Shown in pieces: positions 1-10,245 of a stretch of 64,000 bases of DNA. The notes under the pieces were generated by a model. It was not told the DNA's origin. It did not search any database and worked only from the letters and a program-made list of their open reading frames with translations. The DNA lies in contig NC_080049.1 of the NCBI RefSeq assembly GCF_026212465.1, forward strand, positions 13,840,996 to 13,904,995, written 5' to 3'. Both the position numbers and the translations under genes were made by a program. The first letter of the stretch is position 1. Every line of letters starts with the position of its first letter. The DNA is from Amaranthus tricolor (lineage: Eukaryota > Streptophyta > Magnoliopsida > Caryophyllales > Amaranthaceae).

Positions 1-1
1 C

Positions 2-170
2 AACACTATTTCGTCTATATTATTGCGTTGAAGTGGTTAGAATTGAAAATCATAGTCATATGCTAGAAATTACGTGTTAAGTTGCGATTTTAAGGGTTAT
101 TAACCGTTTTTGGCTTTTTTGCGCATAAAGTAGCTCAAACTTTGTTTGTTTTTTGCAAAACTTGCCACAT
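2..170 (+). repeat. Monomer type A (representative)
   Basis: 169 bp. Diagnostics: CGTCTATATTATT after the start decamer, AATCATAGTCAT, TTGCGATTTTAAGGG, then GGCTTTTTTGCGCATAAAG, and a tail GTTTTTTGCAAAACTTGCCA. Sub-variants have GCATTG for GCGTTG and AAGTG for ACGTG. In ordered HORs it lies between E and B. Confidence 0.9.
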
Positions 171-339
171 AACAATATTTCGTCTATATTATTTCGTTGA
201 AGTGGTTAGAATTGAAAATTATAGTCATATGCTAGAAATTACGTGTTAAGTTGCGATTTTAAAGGTTTTTAATCGTTTTTCGCACTTTTGCGCATAAAGT
301 AGATCTAACTTGGTTTCTTTTGCTCGAAACTTCGCACAC
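171..339 (+). repeat. Monomer type B (representative)
   Basis: 169 bp. Diagnostics: AATTATAGTCAT, TTTTAAAGG then TTTTTAATCG, TCGCACTTTTGCGC, GTAGATCTAAC and tail CTTTTGCTCGAAACTTCGCA. B carries AGATCT, where B' and F usually read AGATCA, so this site marks B monomers across the array. It normally sits between A and C. Confidence 0.9.
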
Positions 340-508
340 AACACTATTTGGAATAATATATTGCGTTGAAGTGGTTAAAATTGAAAATTATAGTCATATG
401 CTAGAAATTACGTGTTAAGTTGCGATTTTAAGGGTTTTTAACCGTTTTTGGCACTTTTGCGCATAATGTAGCTCAAACTTGGTTTGTTTTGCATGAAACA
501 TGGCACAC
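340..508 (+). repeat. Monomer type C (representative)
   Basis: 169 bp, 32.5% G+C by direct count. Diagnostics: GGAATAATATATT head, AATTATAGTCAT, TTTTTAACCG, GCGCATAATGTAGCTC and the tail TTTTGCATGAAACATGGCAC. The ATAATGTAG and GAAACATGG strings are unique to C. The four T-tracts of the shared core are centred at 427.5, 437, 447 and 456.5. Confidence 0.9.
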
Positions 509-677
509 AACACTATTTGGAATATATTATTGTGTTGAAGTGGTTAGAATTGAAAATCATAGTCATATGCTAGAAATTACGTGTTAAGTTCCGATTTTAT
601 GTGTTTTTAAGCGTTTTTGGCACTTTCGCGCTTAAAATAGCTCAAACTTGTTTCGTTTTGCGCGAAACTTGCCACAC
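509..677 (+). repeat. Monomer type D (representative)
   Basis: 169 bp. Diagnostics: GGAATATATTATTGTG head (shared with F), AAGTTCCGATTTTATGTG, TTTTTAAGCG, GGCACTTTCGCGCTTAAAA, tail TTTCGTTTTGCGCGAAACTT. It contains a perfect 6-bp dyad (GTTTCG at 650-655, CGAAAC at 663-668) and a 21-bp-spaced AAACTTG repeat (644-650, 665-671). D replaces F where C is followed by A'. Another clear copy is 27387-27555. Confidence 0.88.
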
Positions 678-846
678 AACACTATTTCGTCTATATTATT
701 GCGTTGAAGTGGTTAGAATTGAAAATCATAGTCATATGCTAGAAATTAAGTGTTAAGTTGCGATTTTAAGGGTTTTTAACCGTTTTTGGCTTTTTTGCGC
801 ATAAAGTAGCTCAAACTTTGTTTGTTTTGTGCAAAACTTGCCACAT
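678..846 (+). repeat. Monomer type A' (representative)
   Basis: 169 bp. Like A, but the tail reads TTTTGTGCAAAACTTG and the next monomer begins AACAAAATTT rather than AACACTATTT. In the 8-mer HOR it often carries CGTCTTTATT in the head (for example 15383, 16735). It always precedes B'. Confidence 0.87.
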
Positions 847-1015
847 AACAAAATTTCGTCTATATTATTGCGTTGAAGTGGTTAGAATTGAAAATTATAG
901 TCATATTCTAGAAATTACGTGTTAAGTTGCGATCTTAAGGGTTTTTAATCGTTTTTCGCACTTTTGCGCATAAAGTAGATCAAACTTGGTTTCTTTTGCT
1001 CGAAACTTCGCACAC
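847..1015 (+). repeat. Monomer type B' (representative)
   Basis: 169 bp. Starts AACAAAATTT, has AATTATAGTCAT, TTTTTAATCG, and GTAGATCAAAC instead of B's AGATCT. A sub-variant has GATAGAAATT and CGCAATGTTGCG (for example near 3612-3670 and 12906-12965). That sub-variant occurs in 1-13 kb and throughout the right arm but not in 14-28 kb. Confidence 0.87.
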
Positions 1016-1184
1016 AACACTATTTGGAATAATATATTGCGTTGAAGTGGTTAGAATTGAAAATCATAGTCTTATGCTAGAAATTACGTGTTAAGTTCTG
1101 ATTTTATGTGTTTTTAAGCTTTTTTTGCACTTTTGCTCTTAAAATAGCTCAAACTTGTTTCGTTTTGCGTGAAACTTGCCACAC
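1016..1184 (+). repeat. Monomer type E (representative)
   Basis: 169 bp. Diagnostics: GGAATAATATATT head, AATCATAGTCTTATG (which destroys the CATATG found in most other types), AAGTTCTGATTTTATGTG, TTTTTAAGCTTTTTT, and a GCGTGAAAC or GCGCGAAAC tail. E contains AAGCTT. It opens the 8-mer, 5-mer and 3-mer HOR units as I phase them. Confidence 0.9.
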
Positions 1185-1692
1185 AACACTATTTCGTCTA
1201 TATTATTGCATTGAAGTGGTTAGAATTGAAAATCATAGTCATATGTTAGAAATTAAGTGTTAAGTTGCGATTTTAAGGGTTTTTAACCGTTTTTTTGCTT
1301 TTTTGCGCATAAAGTAGCTCAAACTTTGTTTGTTTTTTGCAAAACTTGCCACATAACACTATTTCGTCTATATTATTGCGTTGAAGTGGTTAGAATTGAA
1401 AATTATAGTCATATGCTAGAAATTACGTGTTAAGTTGCGATTTTAAAGGTTTTTAATCGTTTTTCGCACTTTTGCGCATAAAGTAGATCTAACTTGGTTT
1501 CTTTTGCTCGAAACTTCGCACACAACACTATTTGGAATAATATATTGCGTTGAAGTGGTTAGAATTGAAAATTATAGTCATATGCTAGAAATTACGTGTT
1601 AAGCTGCGATTTTAAGGGTTTTTAACCGTTTTTGGCACTTTTGCGCATAATGTAGCTCAAACTTGGTTTGTTTTGCATGAAACATGGCACAC

Positions 1693-1861
1693 AACACTAT
1701 TTGGAATATATTATTGTGTTGAAGTGGTTAGAATTGAAAATCATAGTCATATGCTAGAAATTACGTGTTAAGTTCCGATTTTAAGGGTTTTTAATCGTTT
1801 TTCGCACTTTTGCGCATAAAGTAGATCAAACTTGGTTTCTTTTGCTCGAAACTTCGCACAC
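1693..1861 (+). repeat. Monomer type F (representative)
   Basis: 169 bp. Head as D (GGAATATATTATTGTG) with AATCATAGTCAT and AAGTTCCGATTTTAAGGG, then a B'-like tail (TTTTTAATCG, GTAGATCAAAC, GCTCGAAACTTCGCA). It looks like a D-head/B'-tail mosaic that became a fixed HOR member. From 17.8 kb onward F copies often carry TTACATG in place of TTACGTG. Confidence 0.87.
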
Positions 1862-3045
1862 AACACTATTTGGAATAATATATTGCGTTGAAGTGGTTAG
1901 AATTGAAAATCATAGTCTTATGCTAGAAATTACGTGTTAAGTTCTGATTTTATGTGTTTTTAAGCTTTTTTGGCACTTTTGCGCTTAAAATAGCTCAAAC
2001 TTGTTTCGTTTTGCGCGAAACTTGCCACACAACACTATTTCGTCTTTATTATTGCGTTGAAGTGGTTAGAATTGAAAATCATACTCATATGCTAGAAATT
2101 AAGTGTTAAGTTGCGATTTTAAGGGTTTTTAACCGTTTTTGGCTTTTTTTGCGCATAAAGTAGCTCAAACTTTGTTTGTTTTGTGCAAAACTTGCCACAT
2201 AACAAAATTTCGTCTATATTATTGCGTTGAAGTGGTTAGAATTGAAAATTATAGTCATATGCTAGAAATTACGTGTTAAGTTGCGATTTTAAGGGTTTTT
2301 AATCGTTTTTCGCACTTTTGCGCATAAAGTAGATCAAACTTGGTTTCTTTTGCTCGAAACTTCGCACACAACACTATTTGGAATAATATATTGCGTTGAA
2401 GTGGTTAGAATTGAAAATCATAGTCTTATGCTAGAAATTACGTGTTAAGTTCTGATTTTATGTGTTTTTAAGCTTTTTTGGCACTTTTGCGCTTAAAATA
2501 GCTCAAACTTGTTTCGTTTTGCGTGAAACTTGCCACACAACACTATTTCGTCTATATTATTGCATTGAAGTGGTTAGAATTGAAAATCATAGTCATATGC
2601 TAGAAATTAAGTGTTAAGTTGCGATTTTAAGGGTTTTTAACCGTTTTTGGCTTTTTTGCGCATAAAGTAGCTCAAACTTTGTTTGTTTTTTGCAAAACTT
2701 GCCACATAACACTATTTCGTCTATATTATTGCGTTGAAGTGGTTAGAATTGAAAATTATTGTCATATGCTAGAAATTAGGTGTTAAGTTGCGATTTTAAA
2801 GGTTTTTAATCGTTTTTCGCACTTTTGCGCATAAAGTAGATCTAACTTGGTTTCTTTTGCTCGAAACTTCGCACACAACACTATTTGGAATAATATATTG
2901 CGTTGAAGTGGTTAGAATTGAAAATTATAGTCATATGCTAGAAATTACGTGTTAAGTTGCGATTTTAAGGGTTTTTAACCGTGTTTGGCACTTTTGCGCA
3001 TAATGTAGCTCAAACTTGGTTTGTTTTGCATGAAACATGGCACAC

Positions 3046-3214
3046 AACACTATTTGGAATATATTATTGTGTTGAAGTGGTTAGAATTGAAAATCATAGT
3101 CATATGCTAGAAATTACGTGTTAAGTTCCGATTTTAAGGGTTTTTAATCGTTTTTCGCACTTTTGCGCATAAAGTAGATCAAACTTGGTTTGCTTAGCAC
3201 GAAACTTGGCACTG
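3046..3214 (+). repeat. Monomer type G, the obligate left partner of H
   Basis: 169 bp. F-like through GTAGATCAAAC, then a distinct tail GGTTTGCTTAGCACGAAACTTGGCACTG not found in other types (given here as adjoining motifs CTTAGCAC and TTGGCACTG). The other two left-arm copies lie just before 7272 and 12510. Each left-arm H, and all right-arm H copies except 53069-53237, are preceded by this tail. Confidence 0.85.
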
Positions 3215-3383
3215 AACATTATTTGGTATATATTATTGGGTTGAAGCGGTTACAATTGAAAATCATAGTCTTATGTTAGTAATTACGCGTGAAGTTCCGA
3301 TTTTATGCGTTTTTAAGCGTTTTTGACACTTTCGCGCTTAAAGTAGCTCAAACTTGTTTTGTTTTGCGCGAAACTTGCCACAC
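3215..3383 (+). repeat. Monomer type H (divergent), copy 1
   Basis: 169 bp. The most divergent type: AACATTATTTGG start, GTATATATTATTGGG, GGTTACAATTG, AGTCTTATGTTAGTAATTAC, GCGTGAAGTTCCG, TTTTATGCG and GACACTTTCGCGC. It ends at an AAAACTATTT boundary. This copy has GAAGCGGTT where the others have GAAGTGGTT. Confidence 0.92.
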
Positions 3384-6300
3384 AAAACTATTTCGTCTAT
3401 ATTATTGCGTTGAAGTGGTTAGAATTGAAAATCATAGTCATATGCTAGAAATTACGTGTTAAGTTGCGATTTTAAGGGTTTTTAACCGTTTTTGGCTTTT
3501 TGCGCATAAAGTAGCTCAAACTTTGTTTGTTTTGTGCAAAACTTGCCACATAACAAAATTTCGTCTATATTATTGCGTTGAAGTGGTTAGAATTGAAAAT
3601 TATAGTCATATGATAGAAATTACGTGTTAAGTTGCGATTTTAAGGGTTTTTAATCGTTTTTCGCAATGTTGCGCATAAAGTAGATCAAACTTGGTTTCTT
3701 TTGCTCGAAACTTCGCACACAACACTATTTGGAATAATATATTGCGTTGAAGTGGTTAGAATTGAAAATCATAGTCTTATGCTAGGAATTACGTGTTAAG
3801 TTTCGATTTTATGTGTTTTTAAGCTTTTTTGGCACTTTTGCGCTTAAAATAGCTCAAACTTGTTTCGTTTTGCGCGAAACTTGCCACACAACACTATTTC
3901 GTCTATATTATTGCGTTGAAGTGGTTAGAATTGAAAATCATAGTCATATGCTAGAAATTACGTGTTAAGTTGCGATTTTAAGGGTTTTTAACCGTTTTTG
4001 GCTTTTTTGCGCATAAAGTAGCTCAAACTTTGTTTGTTTTTTGCAAAACTTGCCACATAACACTATTTCGTCTATATTATTGCGTTGAAGTGGTTAGAAT
4101 TGAAAATCATAGTCATATGCTAGAAATTACGTGTTAAGTTGCGATTTTAAGGGTTTTTAACCGTTTTTGGCTTTTTTGCGCATAAAGTAGCTCAAACTTT
4201 GTTTGTTTTGTGCAAAACTTGCCACATAACAAAATTTCGTCTATATTATTGCGTTGAAGTGGTTAGAATTGAAAATTATAGTCATATGATAGAAATTACG
4301 TGTTAAGTTGCGATTTTAAGGGTTTTTAATCGTTTTTCGCAATGTTGCGCATAAAGTAGATCAAACTTGGTTTCTTTTGCTCGAAACTTCGCACACAACA
4401 CTATTTGGAATAATATATTGCGTTGAAGTGGTTAGAATTGAAAATCATAGTCTTATGCTAGAAATTACGTGTTAAGTTCTGATTTTATGTGTTTTTAAGC
4501 TTTTTTGGCACTTTTGCTCTTAAAATAGCTCAAACTTGTTTCGTTTTGCGTGAAACTTGCCACACAACACTATTTCGTCTATATTATTGCATTGAAGTGG
4601 TTAGAATTGAAAATCATAGTCATATGTTAGAAATTAAGTGTTAAGTTGCTATTTTAAGGGTTTTTAACCGTTTTTTGCTTTTTTGCGCATAAAGTAGCTC
4701 AAACTTTGTTTGTTTTTTGCAAAACTTGCCACATAACACTATTTCGTCTATATTATTGCGTTGAAGTGGTTAGAATTGAAAATTATAGTCATATGCTAGA
4801 AATTACGTGTTAAGTTGCGATTTTAAAGGTTTTTAATCGTTTTTCGCACTTTTGCGCATAAAGTAGATCTAACTTGGTTTCTTTTGCTCGAAACTTCGCA
4901 CACAACACTATTTGGAATAATATATTGCGTTGAAGTGGTTAGAATTGAAAATTATAGTCATATGCTAGAAATTACGTGTTAAGCTGCGATTTTAAGGGTT
5001 TTTAACCGTTTTTGGCACTTTTGCGCATAATGTAGCTCAAACTTGGTTTGTTTTGCATGAAACATGGCACACAACACTATTTGGAATATATTATTGTGTT
5101 GAAGTGGTTAGAATTGAAAATCATAGTCATATGCTAGAAATTACGTGTTAAGTTCCGATTTTAAGGGTTTTTAATCGTTTTTCGCACTTTTGCGCATAAA
5201 GTAGATCAAACTTGGTTTCTTTTGCTCGAAACTTCGCACACAACACTATTTGGAATAATATATTGCGTTGAAGTGGTTAGAATTGAAAATCATAGTCATA
5301 TGCTAGAAATTACGTGTTAAGTTGCGATTTTAAGGGTTTTTAACCGTTTTTGGCTTTTTTGCGCATAAAGTAGCTCAAACTTTGTTTGTTTTGTGCAAAA
5401 CTTGCCACATAACAAAATTTCGTCTATATTATTGCGTTGAAGTGGTTAGAATTGAAAATTATAGTCATATGATAGAAATTACGTGTTAAGTTGCGATTTT
5501 AAGGGTTTTTAATCGTTTTTCGCAATGTTGCGCATAAAGTAGATCAAACTTGGTTTCTTTTGCTCGAAACTTCGCACACAACACTATTTGGAATAATATA
5601 TTGCGTTGAAGTGGTTAGAATTGAAAATCATAGTCTTATGCTAGAAATTACGTGTTAAGTTTCGATTTTATGTGTTTTTAAGCTTTTTTGGCACTTTTGC
5701 GCTTAAAATAGCTCAAACTTGTTTCGTTTTGCGCGAAACTTGCCACACAACACTATTTCGTCTATATTATTGCGTTGAAGTGGTTAGAATTGAAAATCAT
5801 AGTCATATGCTAGAAATTACGTGTTAAGTTGCGATTTTAAGGGTTTTTTAACCGTTTTTGGCTTTTTTGCGCATAAAGTAGCTCAAACTTTGTTTGTTTT
5901 TTGCAAAACTTGCCACACAACCCTATTTGGAATATATTATTGTGTTGAAGTGGTTAGAATTGAAAATCATAGTCATATGCTAGAAATTACGTGTTAAGTT
6001 CCGATTTTAAGGGTTTTTAATCGTTTTTCGCACTTTTGCGCATAAAGTAGATCAAACTTGGTTTCTTTTGCTCGAAACTTCGCACACAACACTATTTGGA
6101 ATAATATATTGCGTTGAAGTGGTTAGAATTGAAAATCATAGTCTTATGCTAGAAATTACGTGTTAAGTTCTGATTTTATGTGTTTTTAAGCTTTTTTTGC
6201 ACTTTTGCTCTTAAAATAGCTCAAACTTGTTTCGTTTTGCGTGAAACTTGCCACACAACACTATTTCGTCTATATTATTGCATTGAAGTGGTTAGAATTG

Positions 6301-7271
6301 AAAATCATAGTCATATGTTAGAAATTAAGTGTTAAGTTGCGATTTTAAGGGTTTTTAACCGTTTTTTGCTTTTTTGCGCATAAAGTAGCTCAAACTTTGT
6401 TTGTTTTTTGCAAAACTTGCCAAATAACACTATTTCGTCTATATTATTGCGTTGAAGTGGTTAGAATTGAAAATTATAGTCATATGCTAGAAATTACGTG
6501 TTAAGTTGCGATTTTAAAGGTTTTTAATCGTTTTTCGCACTTTTGCGCATAAAGTAGATCTAACTTGGTTTCTTTTGCTCGAAACTTCGCACACAACACT
6601 ATTTGGAATAATATATTGCGTTGAAGTGGTTAGAATTGAAAATTATAGTCATATGCTAGAAATTACGTGTTAAGCTGCGATTTTAAGGGTTTTTAACCGT
6701 TTTTGGCACTTTTGCGCATAATGTAGCTCAAACTTGGTTTGTTTTGCATGAAACATGGCACACAACACTATTTGGAATATATTATTGTGTTGAAGTGGTT
6801 AGAATTGAAAATCATAGTCATATGCTAGAAATTACGTGTTAAGTTCCGATTTTAAGGGTTTTTAATCGTTTTTTCGCACTTTTGTGCATAAAGTAGATCA
6901 AACTTGGTTTCTTTTGCTCGAAACTTCGCACACAACACTATTTGGAATAATATATTGCGTTGAAGTGGTTAGAATTGAAAATTATAGTCATATGCTAGAA
7001 ATTACGTGTTAAGTTGCGATTTTAAGGGTTTTTAACCGTGTTTGGCACTTTTGCGCATAATGTAGCTCAAACTTGGTTTGTTTTGCATGAAACATGGCAC
7101 ACAACACTATGTGGAATATATTATTGTGTTGAAGTGGTTAGAATTGAAAATCATAGTCATATGCTAGAAATTACGTGTTAAGTTCCGATTTTAAGGGTTT
7201 TTAATCGTTTTTCGCACTTTTGCGCATAAAGTAGATCAAACTTGGTTTGCTTAGCACGAAACTTGGCACTG

Positions 7272-7440
7272 AACATTATTTGGTATATATTATTGGGTTG
7301 AAGTGGTTACAATTGAAAATCATAGTCTTATGTTAGTAATTACGCGTGAAGTTCCGATTTTATGCGTTTTTAAGCGTTTTTGACACTTTCGCGCTTAAAG
7401 TAGCTCAAACTTGTTTTGTTTTGCGCGAAACTTGCCACAC
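7272..7440 (+). repeat. Monomer type H, copy 2
   Basis: 169 bp, same diagnostics as the copy at 3215, from which it lies 4,057 bp away as part of the 24-monomer repeat of this region. Confidence 0.92.
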
Positions 7441-10245
7441 AAAACTATTTCGTCTATATTATTGCGTTGAAGTGGTTAGAATTGAAAATCATAGTCATAT
7501 GCTAGAAATTACGTGTTAAGTTGCGATTTTAAGGGTTTTTAACCGTTTTTGGCTTTTTGCGCATAAAGTAGCTCAAACTTTGTTTGTTTTGTGCAAAACT
7601 TGCCACATAACAAAATTTCGTCTATATTATTGCGTTGAAGTGGTTAGAATTGAAAATTATAGTCATATGATAGAAATTACGTGTTAAGTTGCGATTTTAA
7701 GGGTTTTTAATCGTTTTTCGCAATGTTGCGCATAAAGTAGATCAAACTTGGTTTCTTTTGCTCGAAACTTCGCACACAACACTATTTGGAATAATATATT
7801 GCGTTGAAGTGGTTAGAATTGAAAATCATAGTCTTATGCTAGGAATTACGTGTTAAGTTTCGATTTTATGTGTTTTTAAGCTTTTTTGGCACTTTTGCGC
7901 TTAAAATAGCTCAAACTTGTTTCGTTTTGCGCGAAACTTGCCACACAACACTATTTCGTCTATATTATTGCGTTGAAGTGGTTAGAATTGAAAATCATAG
8001 TCATATGCTAGAAATTACGTGTTAAGTTGCGATTTTAAGGGTTTTTAACCGTTTTTGGCTTTTTTGCGCATAAAGTAGCTCAAACTTTGTTTGTTTTTTG
8101 CAAAACTTGCCACATAACACTATTTCGTCTATATTATTGCGTTGAAGTGGTTAGAATTGAAAATCATAGTCATATGCTAGAAATTACGTGTTAAGTTGCG
8201 ATTTTAAGGGTTTTTAACCGTTTTTGGCTTTTTTGCGCATAAAGTAGCTCAAACTTTGTTTGTTTTGTGCAAAACTTGCCACATAACAAAATTTCGTCTA
8301 TATTATTGCGTTGAAGTGGTTAGAATTGAAAATTATAGTCATATGATAGAAATTACGTGTTAAGTTGCGATTTTAAGGGTTTTTAATCGTTTTTCGCAAT
8401 GTTGCGCATAAAGTAGATCAAACTTGGTTTCTTTTGCTCGAAACTTCGCACACAACACTATTTGGAATAATATATTGCGTTGAAGTGGTTAGAATTGAAA
8501 ATCATAGTCTTATGCTAGAAATTACGTGTTAAGTTCTGATTTTATGTGTTTTTAAGCTTTTTTGGCACTTTTGCTCTTAAAATAGCTCAAACTTGTTTCG
8601 TTTTGCGTGAAACTTGCCACACAACACTATTTCGTCTATATTATTGCATTGAAGTGGTTAGAATTGAAAATCATAGTCATATGTTAGAAATTAAGTGTTA
8701 AGTTGCGATTTTAAGGGTTTTTAACCGTTTTTTGCTTTTTTGCGCATAAAGTAGCTCAAACTTTGTTTGTTTTTTGCAAAACTTGCCACATAACACTATT
8801 TCGTCTATATTATTGCGTTGAAGTGGTTAGAATTGAAAATTATAGTCATATGCTAGAAATTACGTGTTAAGTTGCGATTTTAAAGGTTTTTAATCGTTTT
8901 TCGCACTTTTGCGCATAAAGTAGATCTAACTTGGTTTCTTTTGCTCGAAACTTCGCACACAACACTATTTGGAATAATATATTGCGTTGAAGTGGTTAGA
9001 ATTGAAAATTATAGTCATATGCTAGAAATTACGTGTTAAGCTGCGATTTTAAGGGTTTTTAACCGTTTTTGGCACTTTTGCGCATAATGTAGCTCAAACT
9101 TGGTTTGTTTTGCATGAAACATGGCACACAACACTATTTGGAATATATTATTGTGTTGAAGTGGTTAGAATTGAAAATCATAGTCATATGCTAGAAATTA
9201 CGTGTTAAGTTCCGATTTTAAGGGTTTTTAATCGTTTTTCGCACTTTTGCGCATAAAGTAGATCAAACTTGGTTTCTTTTGCTCGAAACTTCGCACACAA
9301 CACTATTTGGAATAATATATTGCGTTGAAGTGGTTAGAATTGAAAATCATAGTCATATGCTAGAAATTACGTGTTAAGTTGCGATTTTAAGGGTTTTTAA
9401 CCGTTTTTGGCTTTTTTGCGCATAAAGTAGCTCAAACTTTGTTTGTTTTGTGCAAAACTTGCCACATAACAAAATTTCGTCTATATTATTGCGTTGAAGT
9501 GGTTAGAATTGAAAATTATAGTCATATGATAGAAATTACGTGTTAAGTTGCGATTTTAAGGGTTTTTAATCGTTTTTCGCAATGTTGCGCATAAAGTAGA
9601 TCAAACTTGGTTTCTTTTGCTCGAAACTTCGCACACAACACTATTTGGAATAATATATTGCGTTGAAGTGGTTAGAATTGAAAATCATAGTCTTATGCTA
9701 GAAATTACGTGTTAAGTTTCGATTTTATGTGTTTTTAAGCTTTTTTGGCACTTTTGCGCTTAAAATAGCTCAAACTTGTTTCGTTTTGCGCGAAACTTGC
9801 CACACAACACTATTTCGTCTATATTATTGCGTTGAAGTGGTTAGAATTGAAAATCATAGTCATATGCTAGAAATTACGTGTTAAGTTGCGATTTTAAGGG
9901 TTTTTAACCGTTTTTGGCTTTTTTGCGCATAAAGTAGCTCAAACTTTGTTTGTTTTTTGCAAAACTTGCCACACAACCCTATTTGGAATATATTATTGTG
10001 TTGAAGTGGTTAGAATTGAAAATCATAGTCATATGCTAGAAATTACGTGTTAAGTTCCGATTTTAAGGGTTTTTAATCGTTTTTCGCACTTTTGCGCATA
10101 AAGTAGATCAAACTTGGTTTCTTTTGCTCGAAACTTCGCACACAACACTATTTGGAATAATATATTGCGTTGAAGTGGTTAGAATTGAAAATCATAGTCT
10201 TATGCTAGAAATTACGTGTTAAGTTCTGATTTTATGTGTTTTTAA

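Larger units (their letters stand above)
1..2876 (+). repeat. Mixed-order satellite, left edge
   Basis: Monomer order from base 2 is A-B-C-D-A'-B'-E, then A-B-C-F-E-A'-B'-E-A-B. Both 7-mer and 8-mer orders are therefore interleaved. The array enters from outside the window. No non-satellite base is visible. Confidence 0.85.
2877..10245 (+). repeat. Segmental repeat of 24 monomers, spacing ~4,057 bp
   Basis: Segment 2877 to about 6190 recurs at 6934 to about 10245. Shared rare markers: AACCGTGTTTGGC (~2982, ~7036), the G-H pair (H at 3215, 7272) and ACCCTATTTGG (~5921, ~9975). The stretch between the copies (about 6190-6934) is an E-A-B-C-F-like run. Internally both copies hold a second-level repetition of H-downstream A'-B'-E-A units. 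Confidence 0.85.

Noticed and set aside
193..209. CENP-B box-like word in TTTCGTTGAAGTGGTTA
   Set aside because: TTCG and the central A match the known box pattern, but the required CGGG half reads GGTT. Nearly all other copies have TTGCG or TTGCA rather than TTCG.
425..442. Telomere-like TTAAGGG/TTTTTAA word in the monomer core
   Set aside because: It occurs once per monomer, is not tandem, and does not match TTTAGGG or TTAGGG arrays.
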